A stretch of 64,000 nucleotides of DNA from Paralysiella testudinis (GTDB lineage: Bacteria > Pseudomonadota > Gammaproteobacteria > Burkholderiales > Neisseriaceae), in NCBI RefSeq assembly GCF_016894345.1, contig NZ_CP069798.1, forward strand, positions 951,385 through 1,015,384, read 5' to 3'. Below the pieces are notes generated by a model. That model did no database searches. It was given only the letters and a program-made list of their open reading frames with translations, and was not told the DNA's origin. Both the position numbers and the translations under genes were made by a program. Of the stretch, positions 16,853-26,527 are shown piece after piece (positions within the stretch are counted from its first letter, which is position 1; every line of letters begins with the position of its first letter).

Positions 16853-17503
16853 TTACTGAGCTTGGCGGGTTACCAAGGTGCGGATTTTCACATCTACACG
16901 ACGATCCGGCTCGATACAAGCAATCAGAGCAGAGCGTTTTTTGGCGGCAGATACTTTTTTGCCCAGCTTGGCTACTTCGGCTTGGCAAGATTCGGTCATG
17001 CGGGCTTGAGATTCGCCCAAACCAACGGCAGAGATTTTCTGAGCCGGTACGCCGCGAGATACCAAGTAGTTGGCCACGGTGTTGGCACGGCGCTCAGACA
17101 GAGCCTGGTTGTAAGCTTCTGAACCCATAAAGTCGGTATTGCCTTCTACACGTACCGCTTGAACGTTGGTTTGAGACAAACGTTGTGCCAAGGTGTTCAG
17201 GGTTTCGCTGGCTTCCGGACGCAGGTTATATTTGTCAAAGCCGAACAAGAAATTGGCAGACAAGGCAACGGTTTCGTCTACGTATTCCGGTTGAGCCGGT
17301 GCAACGGCAACGCCGTCACCGCATTCAGCCAAGCCGTCAGTGGCTTTGTTCAGGAAAGAGTTTTCCCAACACTCGCCGTAGTTGTTGCGCACAACTTCGC
17401 GAGACTCTTGGCTAATGGTGTAGCCGTTTTTTTCGTGGGCCATCGCGCTGGCAGAAGCAATCATCGCAACGATCAAGGCGCTCAATTTCAGCTGTTTGGT
17501 CAT
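16853..17503 (-). CDS. OmpA-family outer-membrane protein (RmpM/class 4-like)
   Basis: A 216-residue secreted protein with signal peptide [16 protein letters not shown] (cut near residue 22). A short N-terminal region is followed by an OmpA-type peptidoglycan-binding domain from about residue 80. The domain signature [20 protein letters not shown] and the Asp/Arg peptide-binding residues ([17 protein letters not shown]) are present, plus the paired-Cys insertion (SCQAEV...LIACIEPD) seen in neisserial class 4 proteins. RmpM anchors outer-membrane porin complexes to peptidoglycan. It has no beta-barrel of its own. A strong ribosome site (GAGGGAATAAC) and a near-consensus promoter suggest high expression. 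Confidence 0.9.
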   Translation of the reverse strand: MTKQLKLSALIVAMIASASAMAHEKNGYTISQESREVVRNNYGECWENSFLNKATDGLAECGDGVAVAPAQPEYVDETVALSANFLFGFDKYNLRPEASETLNTLAQRLSQTNVQAVRVEGNTDFMGSEAYNQALSERRANTVANYLVSRGVPAQKISAVGLGESQARMTESCQAEVAKLGKKVSAAKKRSALIACIEPDRRVDVKIRTLVTRQAQ

Positions 17504-17628
17504 GTTATTCCCTCATCAAAAAATTGTTATGTGTCTTAAAACGGTGTTGAAGAAACAACACGCCATCAACACAAATACCATATACAGGCCGCTCAAACTG
17601 GGCGGTAACTCAGGTAAATCAAGTCTGA

Positions 17629-17657
17629 ACTATAAGAAGCTATGCTCAAACTGTCAA
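17629..17657 (-). promoter_or_regulatory. Promoter of the OmpA-family gene
   Basis: On the minus strand, TTGACA (17652-17657) and TATAGT (17629-17634) are separated by exactly 17 bp, a near-consensus sigma70 promoter. It implies an untranslated leader of about 120 nt before the ATG. Otherwise the 446-bp gap 17504-17949 holds only one DUS-like site near 17842 and no gene that I can see. Confidence 0.8.
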
Positions 17658-17949
17658 TAGCCGCGCCACTTGGAGTGAAGCTGCTAGACGACCCGCTTCC
17701 TAATGCCTAATCATGCCCAAAAATGGCTTGTGTGTCACTTATTTACAACTGAAAGACATGGTGATGCGCTTTATCGTTGTATGGAAGCAACAAATAAGCC
17801 GCGCTATTGCCCGTGGATGGGGGAGCGTAGGCGCAGCGGTGGCTGCCTGAAGGGTGGAATTGCGTTATTATGCACAAAATAAAATCATTGTGTTGCACAA
17901 ACGCTACAAAATTCGGTGCGGCAAGGGCTTTGTTCTTTGGAAGGCGGGC

Positions 17950-18900
17950 ATGAAATTACAGCAACTACGCTATGCGGTGGAGGTATACCGCCAGAATTTG
18001 AATGTGTCGGATGCGGCCGATGTGTTGTTTACTTCGCAGCCGGGGATTTCCAAGCAAATCCGCTTGTTGGAAGAAGAGCTGGGCGTGCCTTTGTTTGTGC
18101 GCCACGGCAAACGCATGGTGGCGGTAACGGCGCCGGGCAAGGTAGTGTTGGAGACGGCGCAGCGCATTTTGCGCGAAGTGCAAAACATTAAGAAAATAGG
18201 CACTGAATTTGCCGATCAAGACAGCGGCTCGCTCACCATCGCCACCACGCACACGCAGGCGCGCTATGGCTTGCCACGGGTGGTGTCGGCGTTTGTGGCA
18301 CGTTATCCGCAGGTGCAGTTGTCGATTTTGCCGGCCAGCCCGTCGGCATTAGACAAGATGGTGCTGGAAGGTGAAGCGGATTTTGCCATTGGTACGGAGC
18401 TGGTGCAGGAGCATGAGGCTTTGCGCAAGCTGAGTTGCTACGCTTGGAACCGCAGTGTGGTGGTGCCGGAAGGCCATGCTTTGTTGGATTTGGCGCGCCC
18501 GCTACAGCTGGCCGATATTGCCGCCTGGCCCTTGGTGACGTATGAATTTGCGTTTCAAAAAGAAGCGCGTATTGCGCGAGCATTTGCGCAGGCGCAGCTT
18601 GAGCCGCCCAAGGTGGTGCTGGCTTCTGCCGATACCGATATCATTAAAACCTATGTGCGCTTGGGGCTAGGCATCGGCTTGATGGCCAGTATGGCCTACG
18701 ATGCGCAGGCGGATGAAGGTTTGCGCTTAATCAGTGCCGAACATTTGTTTGAGCCGTCGTTTTCGCATATTGTGCTGCGGCAAGACGCTTATTTGCGCGG
18801 CTATGCCTATGCGTTTTTGCAGTTATTTTCCGAGCGGCTTACGCGCGAATATATCGAAGCGGCGTTGTATGCGCCTTTGGCGGAAGATTTTTCTATTTAG
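17950..18900 (+). CDS. cysB: CysB-type LysR transcriptional regulator
   Basis: A 316-residue LysR-family protein. The N-terminal winged HTH (MKLQQLRYAVEVYRQ, LFTSQPGISKQIRLLEEELG) and the effector domain with IATTHTQARYGLP match CysB closely; the Thr-rich TTHTQARY segment contacts the effector in CysB and Cbl. CysB activates sulfur-assimilation genes when O- or N-acetylserine is present. The start at 17950 gives the family N-terminus, whereas the longer open frame begins in unrelated upstream sequence. No cys genes are next to it, so its targets are elsewhere. Confidence 0.9.
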   Translation: MKLQQLRYAVEVYRQNLNVSDAADVLFTSQPGISKQIRLLEEELGVPLFVRHGKRMVAVTAPGKVVLETAQRILREVQNIKKIGTEFADQDSGSLTIATTHTQARYGLPRVVSAFVARYPQVQLSILPASPSALDKMVLEGEADFAIGTELVQEHEALRKLSCYAWNRSVVVPEGHALLDLARPLQLADIAAWPLVTYEFAFQKEARIARAFAQAQLEPPKVVLASADTDIIKTYVRLGLGIGLMASMAYDAQADEGLRLISAEHLFEPSFSHIVLRQDAYLRGYAYAFLQLFSERLTREYIEAALYAPLAEDFSI

Positions 18901-18918
18901 GTATGGTTTAAGGCAAAT

Positions 18919-18952
18919 ACAGCCGCACAACAGGGTTTGTTGTGCGGCTGTG
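18919..18952. terminator. Bidirectional terminator between cysB and rarD
   Basis: ACAGCCGCACAACA and TGTTGTGCGGCTGT form a 14-bp perfect stem with a 6-nt loop between two convergent genes. A T-rich tail (GTTGTTTTC) follows on the + side. Confidence 0.82.
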
Positions 18953-18976
18953 TTGTTTTCAGGCAGCCTTGAATAT

Positions 18977-19897
18977 TTATGCTGATGCCGTGGCCGGTTT
19001 GCCGACCATGTGCGGTGCGCGGCGCATTTTCAACCAACCATCAAGCAGGCTCAGGCACAGAGCAGCCCAAATCAGGCCATAGGTAATCAGCGATTCGGCC
19101 GCCAGTGGTGTTTTCAACACCAACAATGCCAATGCAAACAGCAGCACCGGCTCCAGATAGCTGAACATGCCGAACAGGGTTACTGGCAGCAGGCGGCTGG
19201 CGTGCAGATTGAGCTGCATGGCGGCGGCGCTGATGATGCCCAGCAGCGGAATCAACAGCCAAAAGCGCGACGGCGCTGCCCAAATGGCGAAACCATTGGT
19301 TTGCAGCAGCAAATAGCCCAAGGCAAACGGGGCAATCAGCGTGAGGTCGATCAGCAAGCCGGTGAGGGCGGGTACGCACAGCAGGCGGCGCAGCAGGTAA
19401 TACACGGGATAGGTGGCAAACACCCAGATGGTAACCCAAGAAAAAGCATGGGTTTGCCACAGCTCATGCGCCACCCCGGCGCCGGCCAAGGCCACCGCCA
19501 GCCATTGCAGACGGTTGACCGCTTCGCCCAAAAACAGACGCCCGCACAACACCATCACCAAGGGAAACAGAAAATAGCCCATCGCCACGTCTACGCCGTA
19601 GCCGTTTACCGGTGCCCACATAAACAGCCACAGCTGGCTGGCCACAATCGGCGTGGGCAGCACAATCAGCGCCCATTTGCGCCAGTCGCGCCCCACTTTG
19701 TAGGCAAAGCGGAATAAATCATGCCAGCCGTGGCTGAGCAGCAAAATCAGCCATAAAGCCGCCAACATGCTCACCATGCGCCAAGCAAACACATCGGTGC
19801 CGCCCATGGGCTGCATCCAGCCGCTGTAAAGATACAGCACGCCAAACAGAATATTGGACAATAAGGCTGCCCAAACGCCTTTTTTTAAATTGCTCAT
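18977..19897 (-). CDS. rarD: RarD-type EamA-family transporter
   Basis: A 306-residue protein with ten predicted membrane segments and the start KKGVWAALLSNILFGVLYLY typical of the RarD branch of the drug/metabolite transporter superfamily. E. coli RarD was linked to chloramphenicol resistance, but the physiological substrate is not established. Its C-terminus is encoded close to a DUS. It is divergent from an Lrp-type regulator gene, with a tandem DUS-pair array between them, so the regulator could control it; this is inference from layout only. Confidence 0.85.
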   Translation of the reverse strand: MSNLKKGVWAALLSNILFGVLYLYSGWMQPMGGTDVFAWRMVSMLAALWLILLLSHGWHDLFRFAYKVGRDWRKWALIVLPTPIVASQLWLFMWAPVNGYGVDVAMGYFLFPLVMVLCGRLFLGEAVNRLQWLAVALAGAGVAHELWQTHAFSWVTIWVFATYPVYYLLRRLLCVPALTGLLIDLTLIAPFALGYLLLQTNGFAIWAAPSRFWLLIPLLGIISAAAMQLNLHASRLLPVTLFGMFSYLEPVLLFALALLVLKTPLAAESLITYGLIWAALCLSLLDGWLKMRRAPHMVGKPATASA

Positions 19898-19923
19898 GGT
19901 ATTTGTATTTTGTGGTGTGCTTT

Positions 19924-20035
19924 TCAGGTAGCCTATAAAGGCTACCTAAAGAAAATCAATCCAACTCAGGTAGCCTATAAAGGCTACCTGAAGAAAATCA
20001 ATTTAGCTCAGGTAGGCTTTATAGGCTGCCTGAAA
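19924..20035. repeat. Tandem 42-bp DUS-pair array with AGGCTACCTGAA dialect
   Basis: TCAGGTAGCC starts at 19925, 19967 and (as TCAGGTAGGC) at 20009, giving a 42-bp period. Each unit contains an inverted pair of the variant AGGCTACCTGAA, linked by GAAAATCAAT. The last unit switches to the main dialect AGGCTGCCTGAA. The array fills much of the 262-bp gap between rarD and the Lrp-type gene. Confidence 0.88.
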
Positions 20036-20159
20036 GGCAGGTTTAAATATCGTTGAAATGCGGCTATTTTACGGCAGCTTTATAATAAAAAATTTCTGAT
20101 TTCAGGCTTTTGTGTGATAATTTTTCTAAATTAAATCTTGAATGAGAAAAGATACCGAT

Positions 20160-20630
20160 ATGTCTGTGCAACATGAATTGGATAAGCTGGATCGGCAAAT
20201 TTTGAACCTGCTGCAAAGCGATGCCACACTGCCGTTGAAAGTGGTGGCCGAGCAAGTGGGCTCGTCGGTGGCCACTTGCCAGCGGCGCATTCAGCAGATG
20301 CAGCAGCAAGGGGTGATTATCAAACAAGTGGCGATGGTGAACCCGGCGGCGGTGGGGCGCAGCTTGAGTGTGTTTGTGGCGGTGGAAATGGAAAAACAAA
20401 GCCCGGCCTTGCAAGACATGTTTGTGCGCAGCATGGACAAAGAGCCGGATGTGATGAGCTGCTATGAAATTTCCGGCGATTACGACTACATGCTGCTGGT
20501 GCATGCGCGTGATATGGCCGATTACCACCATTTCACCCGCCGCGTGCTCACGGCCGATAATAATGTGCGTGGGTTTAAAAGCCAGTTTGTGATGAATTTC
20601 AATAAGGTGGAAACCAAAATCACCTTATAA
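20160..20630 (+). CDS. Lrp/AsnC-family transcriptional regulator
   Basis: A 156-residue protein with an N-terminal HTH (LDKLDRQILNLLQSDAT, VAEQVGSSVATCQRRIQQM) and a C-terminal RAM/AsnC ligand-binding domain (CYEISGDYDYMLLVHARDM). Family members bind amino acids and regulate their metabolism or export. The start at 20160 is preferred because a purine-rich GAGAAAAG lies just upstream; an in-frame ATG 18 bp earlier has no such site. It is divergent from the RarD-type transporter, a common regulator-exporter layout. The effector is unknown. Confidence 0.88.
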   Translation: MSVQHELDKLDRQILNLLQSDATLPLKVVAEQVGSSVATCQRRIQQMQQQGVIIKQVAMVNPAAVGRSLSVFVAVEMEKQSPALQDMFVRSMDKEPDVMSCYEISGDYDYMLLVHARDMADYHHFTRRVLTADNNVRGFKSQFVMNFNKVETKITL

Positions 20631-20667
20631 ACGCATGGGTGGCGGCATTCAAAGCGACAGCTTGGTT

Positions 20668-20696
20668 TTGGTGTGCCTGTTTGTATGTAGTATAAT
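20668..20696 (+). promoter_or_regulatory. Promoter of the MFS transporter gene
   Basis: TTGGTG (20668-20673) and TATAAT (20691-20696) are 17 bp apart, about 100 bp before the MFS start. An inverted DUS pair (20732-20761) lies in the leader and could form a hairpin in the transcript. Confidence 0.65.
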
Positions 20697-20798
20697 TACA
20701 CATAATCTCTTTTGATTTTAAATATTTGATTTTCAGGCAGCAATTTATAAAGGCTGCCTGAAAGCCATTTCATCTTTAATTCCTGCAAAGACACCATT

Positions 20799-21971
20799 AT
20801 GCCCAAACACATTCCCCATCCGCGCTGGCTGCTGTTTGCCTTGGCGGTGGGCGGTTTTGCCATCGGCACCACTGAATTTGCCACCATGAGCGTGTTGCCG
20901 TTTATGGCGGCTGGCTTGGGGATTGATGAGCCCACCGCCGGGCATTTGATTAGCGCTTATGCCTTGGGCGTGGTGGTGGGTGCGCCATTGATTTCCGTGT
21001 TGGGGGCGCGTTTTAGCCGCCGCACTTTATTGTTGGGCTTGATGCTGTTTTTTGCCTTGGCTCATATTGGCACGGTAATGGCGCCCGATTACCGCACTAT
21101 GTTACTGTTTCGCTTTTTAAGCGGCTTGCCGCACGGGGCTTATTTTGGTGTGGGGGCTTTGGTGGCGGCCTCAATGGTGCCGGCTGGCAAACGGGCGCAG
21201 GCGGTGGGCTTGATGATGCTCGGGCTTACCGTGGCCACTACTGTGGGGGTGCCGTTTACCAGCTGGCTGGCGCAAGCCGTGGGCTGGCGTGTGGTGTTTG
21301 CGGTGGTGGCGGTATTGGCTTTGCTTACCGTGGTGCTGGTGGCGCGGTTTTTGCCCAAAGCGCGGATGCAGGGCGGTGGCGGCAGCCCGCTGAAAGAGTT
21401 GAGTGCGCTCACCAATCGCCAAATCTGGCTCACCTTGTCCATCGGTGCGATTGGTTTTGGTGGCATGTTTGCGATTTACACTTATATGGCGTCTACGCTT
21501 ACCGAGGTCACTGGTGTGTCGGCCAAAGCCGTGCCGCTGGTATTGGGCTTGTTTGGCGTGGGCATGACGCTGGGCAATCTGATTGTGCCGCGCTTGGCGG
21601 GCAAGCAGCCGATGCTGGGTGTGGCCGGTTTGCTGGTGTGGAGTGCGGCGATGTTGGCGCTGTATCCGTTTGCGGTGCACAATATTTATTATCTGTGCGT
21701 ATTGGTGGTATTTATTGGCATGGGCGGGGCGATTGGTACTATCCTGCAAATCCGCTTGATGGACGTGGCCAAAGATGCGCAAACATTGGCGGCGGCCTTA
21801 AACCACAGTGCTTTTAATGCGGCCAATGCGCTGGGGCCGTTTTTGGGCGGCTTGGCCATCAGTGCCGGTTTTGGGTGGGCTTCTACCGGTTGGGTGGGCT
21901 GCGGCCTGGCTGTGGCCGGTTTGCTCATGTGGTGGATTACTGTGCGCGATGCCAAAAAACATGCTGGATAA
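20799..21971 (+). CDS. MFS efflux transporter (DHA1/AraJ-like)
   Basis: A 390-residue, 12-segment major facilitator protein. It has the GTTEF motif near residue 25 and the GARFSRRTLL loop after segment 2, both typical of the AraJ/YdhP branch of the DHA1 drug:H+ antiporters. The substrate cannot be read from sequence; relatives export arabinose-like sugars, nucleosides or drugs. The start at 20799 is the only sensible one, with the membrane segments beginning at residue 10. A DUS-pair terminator follows. Confidence 0.85.
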   Translation: MPKHIPHPRWLLFALAVGGFAIGTTEFATMSVLPFMAAGLGIDEPTAGHLISAYALGVVVGAPLISVLGARFSRRTLLLGLMLFFALAHIGTVMAPDYRTMLLFRFLSGLPHGAYFGVGALVAASMVPAGKRAQAVGLMMLGLTVATTVGVPFTSWLAQAVGWRVVFAVVAVLALLTVVLVARFLPKARMQGGGGSPLKELSALTNRQIWLTLSIGAIGFGGMFAIYTYMASTLTEVTGVSAKAVPLVLGLFGVGMTLGNLIVPRLAGKQPMLGVAGLLVWSAAMLALYPFAVHNIYYLCVLVVFIGMGGAIGTILQIRLMDVAKDAQTLAAALNHSAFNAANALGPFLGGLAISAGFGWASTGWVGCGLAVAGLLMWWITVRDAKKHAG

Positions 21972-21991
21972 AATGGCGTGATTTTATGTGA

Positions 21992-22025
21992 AAAGGCTGC
22001 CTGAAACGGTTTCAGGCAGCCTTTT
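21992..22025 (+). terminator. DUS-pair terminator of the MFS gene
   Basis: AAAGGCTGCCTGAAA, 3-4 nt loop, TTTCAGGCAGCCTTT, then TTTA. It can also serve the convergent rsmE gene. Confidence 0.85.
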
Positions 22026-22078
22026 TATTTGATGATTCACTTGTTTACATTGCCATTATTTGCATTGCCTTTAAGCCG

Positions 22079-22807
22079 CTAAATCGCAAAATCACCCCAC
22101 AGCATCTGTATGGCGGCAATGGCGGCCAGTGCGGCGGTTTCGGTGCGCAATATCCGCGGGCCGAGGCTGATGGCGTTAAAACCAAATTGCGTTATCGCCA
22201 ATGCTTCTTCTGCCGCGCTAAAGCCGCCTTCCGCCCCTACCAATAAAGTAGCCGCTTGTGGTGTCGGCAATTGGTTGAGTGCTTGCGGGCGGTTTAAGCT
22301 CATCAATAAGCGGGTGCTGTTTTCAGGCAGCCTGTTTAAGGCTTCGGCTAAAGAAACGATCGGTGCGATGGTGGGCACCACGGTGCGGCCGCATTGTTCA
22401 CAAGCGGCAATGGCAATATCTTGCCAGCGAGCCACTTTTTTGTCTGCCCGTTCGCCACTCAGGCGTTGGCTGCTGCGCTCAGATATCAGCGGCACGATGT
22501 GCGCCACCCCCAGCTCCACACTTTTTTGGATGGTGAAATCCATGCGTTCGCTGCTGGAAACCGATTGCAGCAACGTGATTGGCAGCGGCGATTCGCATAA
22601 TATTGTTGCGGCAGTCTGCACCGATACCGACACGCTTTTTTTGCCCATAGTTAAAATGGCGGCTTGGTAAACTTGGCCGTGGCCGTCAAACAGCTCAATC
22701 ACATCGCCCGGCTGTGCACGCAATACCTGTATATGGCGCACCAGCGTGTCGGGCAGGGTGAGGGTTTGGTTAACGGCAAGAGCGTGGGGCAGATAAAAGC
22801 GCGGCAT
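22079..22807 (-). CDS. rsmE: 16S rRNA m3U1498 methyltransferase RsmE
   Basis: A 242-residue SPOUT-class methyltransferase. An N-terminal PUA-like domain (MPRFYLPHAL, VRHIQVLRAQPGD) is followed by the knotted SAM domain with KSVELGVAHIVPLISERS, LVGAEGGFSAAE and LGPRILRTETAALAAI. These are RsmE signatures. It methylates N3 of U1498 in 16S rRNA, in the decoding region. It is divergent from the inositol-monophosphatase-family gene, 80 bp apart. Confidence 0.93.
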   Translation of the reverse strand: MPRFYLPHALAVNQTLTLPDTLVRHIQVLRAQPGDVIELFDGHGQVYQAAILTMGKKSVSVSVQTAATILCESPLPITLLQSVSSSERMDFTIQKSVELGVAHIVPLISERSSQRLSGERADKKVARWQDIAIAACEQCGRTVVPTIAPIVSLAEALNRLPENSTRLLMSLNRPQALNQLPTPQAATLLVGAEGGFSAAEEALAITQFGFNAISLGPRILRTETAALAAIAAIQMLWGDFAI

Positions 22808-22887
22808 GGTGTTTGGTGTTTGGCCTGAAAGTGGTTAATATTGCAATTTGTTGCCGGAAATAGCAAGTATTGCAGGGAGTGTTTAAA

Positions 22888-23688
22888 GTGGAAGCGGCTG
22901 TGCTCAATCAACTCATCCATCTGGTGCGTCATGTGGCGCAAACCGAGGTCATGCCGCGTTTTCTGGAAGTGAGTGTCAGCAAAAAACACGACGGCTCTTT
23001 GTTAACCGAAGCCGATGTGGCCGCCCAAGCTGCTTTTGCCCGCGGCCTGCAAAGCATTATTGATTGCCCCATGCTGGGTGAAGAAATGAGCAGCGCCGAG
23101 CAATGTGCGCTGTGGCAGCACAATCAGCAAGGCTTGTGGGTGGTGGATCCGATTGACGGCACCAATAATTTCATCAACGGCCTGCCGCATTTTGCCCTGT
23201 CGGTGGCTTTTGTGGCGCAAGGATGTGCCCAGATGGGGGTGGTTTACAATCCGGTGTCGCAAGAGTTGTTTTACGCCCAGCGCGGCCATGGTGCGTATTT
23301 AAACGGCGAGCAGCTGCCTTTGCGTAAAGTGAATAAGCCGCTGAGCGATGCCATTGCTGGGGTGGAGGTGAAATATCTGCGATCGGGCAAGCTGGCCAGC
23401 CGTATGCACACCTTGTCGCCGGTGGGCAGCCAGCGCAGCATGGGTTGCAGCACGCTGGATTGGTGTTATCTGGCCGCAGGCCGCTATGATGTTTATGTGC
23501 ACGGTGGCCAGCGCCTGTGGGATTACGCCGCCGGTGCGCTGATTTACGAAGAAGCCGGCGGCCAATTGGCGACCTTGGAAGGCGATGCCTTTTGGAGTGG
23601 CCAACATGTATTCAGCCGCTCCGTGATTGCGGCCTTGCAACCGGCGTTGTTTGAGCAATGGCTGAAATGGATACGTGCTAATCAGTAA
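22888..23688 (+). CDS. Inositol monophosphatase-family phosphatase
   Basis: A 266-residue member of the IMPase/SuhB/CysQ superfamily. Metal-binding motifs are LGEEMSS, DPIDGTNNFINGLP (the DPxDGT core) and WDYAAGALIYEEAGG. Family members hydrolyse inositol-1-phosphate, PAP or fructose-bisphosphate; the precise substrate cannot be fixed, and the protein differs from classical SuhB at its N-terminus. I chose a GTG start at 22888 because AGGGAG lies 7-8 bp upstream; a TTG six codons earlier is the alternative. A palindromic DUS terminator follows. Confidence 0.82.
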   Translation: MEAAVLNQLIHLVRHVAQTEVMPRFLEVSVSKKHDGSLLTEADVAAQAAFARGLQSIIDCPMLGEEMSSAEQCALWQHNQQGLWVVDPIDGTNNFINGLPHFALSVAFVAQGCAQMGVVYNPVSQELFYAQRGHGAYLNGEQLPLRKVNKPLSDAIAGVEVKYLRSGKLASRMHTLSPVGSQRSMGCSTLDWCYLAAGRYDVYVHGGQRLWDYAAGALIYEEAGGQLATLEGDAFWSGQHVFSRSVIAALQPALFEQWLKWIRANQ

Positions 23689-23708
23689 AGATGTGTTGAA
23701 TTGGATTT

Positions 23709-23753
23709 AAAAAAGCTTCAGGCAGCCTATATTAGGCTGCCTGAAGCTTTTTT
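23709..23753. terminator. Perfect palindromic DUS terminator before the rRNA operon
   Basis: AAAAAAGCTTCAGGCAGCCT-ATATT-AGGCTGCCTGAAGCTTTTTT forms a 20-bp perfect stem with A/T tracts on both sides. It isolates the rRNA operon from upstream transcription. Confidence 0.92.
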
Positions 23754-23905
23754 GATACCTGTTTTGCCTATTTTCTCGTCAACTTTTGCGCGATTGCGTA
23801 TTTGTTTTGATGATTGGCGGATATTTTCTGGATTAAATCCCGAATAATATTCTTTTAAATTTTAGCGATTTGCTGGTTTTGGGTATAGATTTTTGCGAAT
23901 GGGTG

Positions 23906-23934
23906 TTGACGGTTTGGATTGGTTTGCGTATAGT
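23906..23934 (+). promoter_or_regulatory. rRNA operon promoter
   Basis: TTGACG (23906-23911), a 17-bp spacer and TATAGT (23929-23934) form a strong sigma70 promoter about 270 bp before 16S. The upstream stretch (23830-23900) is AT-rich, as in rRNA UP elements. Apart from the leader signals listed separately, the 520-bp gap 23689-24208 shows no gene. Confidence 0.82.
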
Positions 23935-23941
23935 TCGCTTT

Positions 23942-24030
23942 CTTCGCTGCTGCAGCGAAGTCGAGACGGAAGAGAAAATTATACCACAAAGTGGTTTCGT
24001 TGCTTCGGTTTTGGGATGGCTCTTTAACAA
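23942..24030 (+). promoter_or_regulatory. rRNA leader antitermination signals (boxB-like hairpin and boxA)
   Basis: A hairpin CTTCGCTG-CTG-CAGCGAAG (23942-23960) starts a few bases after the expected transcription start. GGCTCTTTAACAA at 24018-24030 matches the boxA consensus TGCTCTTTAACA. Together they should load the Nus-factor antitermination complex. A second boxA-like ATCTTTAACAAAT is in the 16S-23S spacer at 26228-26240. Confidence 0.8.
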
Positions 24031-24037
24031 ACAGATT

Positions 24038-24065
24038 ACCGATAAGTGTGAGTGCGACAAGCCTC
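24038..24065 (+). ncRNA. 5' arm of the 16S processing stem
   Basis: ACCGATAAGTGTGAGTGCGA (24038-24057), continuing to 24065, is complementary at about 25 of 28 positions to 25763-25790 behind 16S. This is the long stem normally cut by RNase III to release pre-16S rRNA. Confidence 0.85.
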
Positions 24066-24208
24066 ACACTGTTTAAGAAGTAAAGACAAGACATGAATGT
24101 TTGCCGGTGGGTTTCTGCCGGTATACATCATTCTCTGTTTTTCTTTGAGAAGCAGACCAGTATGGAGTTGGGTTTTTGCCTGGCTCTAACAGTATTAAAG
24201 CTAAGATT

Positions 24209-25752
<1,544 letters not shown>

Positions 25753-25762
25753 GAGAAAAGAA

Positions 25763-25790
25763 GAGGCGGGTCGTACTCACACTTATCGGT
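25763..25790 (+). ncRNA. 3' arm of the 16S processing stem
   Basis: GAGGCGGGTCGTACTCACAC (25763-25782), continuing to 25790, pairs with the leader arm at 24038-24065. Confidence 0.85.
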
Positions 25791-25830
25791 AAACTGAAAT
25801 AGAGATGCGAAAGAAGTAAGAAGACCTCAT

Positions 25831-25907
<77 letters not shown>

Positions 25908-25908
25908 A

Positions 25909-25946
25909 TATCAGGGAGCAGTCTACAGGCATCAGGAATCAGATTG
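25909..25946 (+). repeat. IVS-arm-like repeat between tRNA-Ile and tRNA-Ala
   Basis: TATCAGGGAGCAGTCTACAG (25909-25928) continuing as GCATCAGGAATCAG matches the left arm of the 23S intervening sequence (27693) at about 30 of 38 positions. A partly complementary stretch (CCTGAATCCTGACACC, 25980-25995) follows and could form a hairpin. Confidence 0.7.
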
Positions 25947-26001
25947 CGGCACAGCCGCACAAGAGACTGACGCCTGGCACCTGAATCCTGACACCCGGAC
26001 A

Positions 26002-26077
26002 GGGGGCATAGCTCAGTTGGTAGAGCACCTGCTTTGCAAGCAGGGGGTCATCGGTTCGATCCCGTTTGCCTCCACCA
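26002..26077 (+). tRNA. tRNA-Ala (UGC)
   Basis: A 76-nt cloverleaf with D-arm TAGCTCAGTTGGTAGAGCAC, anticodon loop CTTTGCAAG (TGC), T-arm GGTTCGATCCC and encoded CCA. Confidence 0.97.
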
Positions 26078-26527
26078 CTTCAGGAATCAGGAATCAGGGA
26101 AAGCAACAACAAGTCTACTTTACAAATTAAAGCATACTGAAAGCAGTGCATACTGAAAGCAGTATTAACTCAGTATTCTTTGATTTGCGAAGTAAAGCCG
26201 GCAAAGTCGGTAACAAGCAACGCATCGATCTTTAACAAATTGGAAAGCCGAAATCAACAAACAAAGACAATGTTGGTTTGGATGGAGATGCAGGTTCTTG
26301 CAAGAGCCCGTATTTCAGCAAGTTAAAGGCTGCCTGAAAGGGTGGTTGCTTAACTTGCACAGCCAAGCCACAACAATTTGGGTGATGATTGTATCGGACA
26401 CATTCTGAACACAAAAGGCAGAATGTGTCACACAACAAAGCAGTAAGCTTTATCAAAGTAAGTACTTCTAGCCTAGCCCCTAGTCAACGGGAGCGAAGCC
26501 AAGTCAAAGAGGTTCTTGAAATGATAG
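26078..26527 (+). other. tRNA-Ala to 23S spacer with repeats, DUS and boxA
   Basis: This 450-bp spacer has no gene. It holds a truncated IVS-arm-like motif (TTCAGGAATCAGGAATCAGG, 26080), a 16-bp tandem repeat (GCATACTGAAAGCAGT at 26132 and 26148) and a boxA-like site (26228-26240). A DUS (AAGGCTGCCTGAAA, 26327-26340) and a hairpin (GACACATTCTG/CAGAATGTGTC, 26398-26431) follow. The 5' arm of the 23S processing stem (TGATAGAGTCAAG, 26522) pairs with CTTGACTCTATCA at 29837-29849. Confidence 0.75.
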
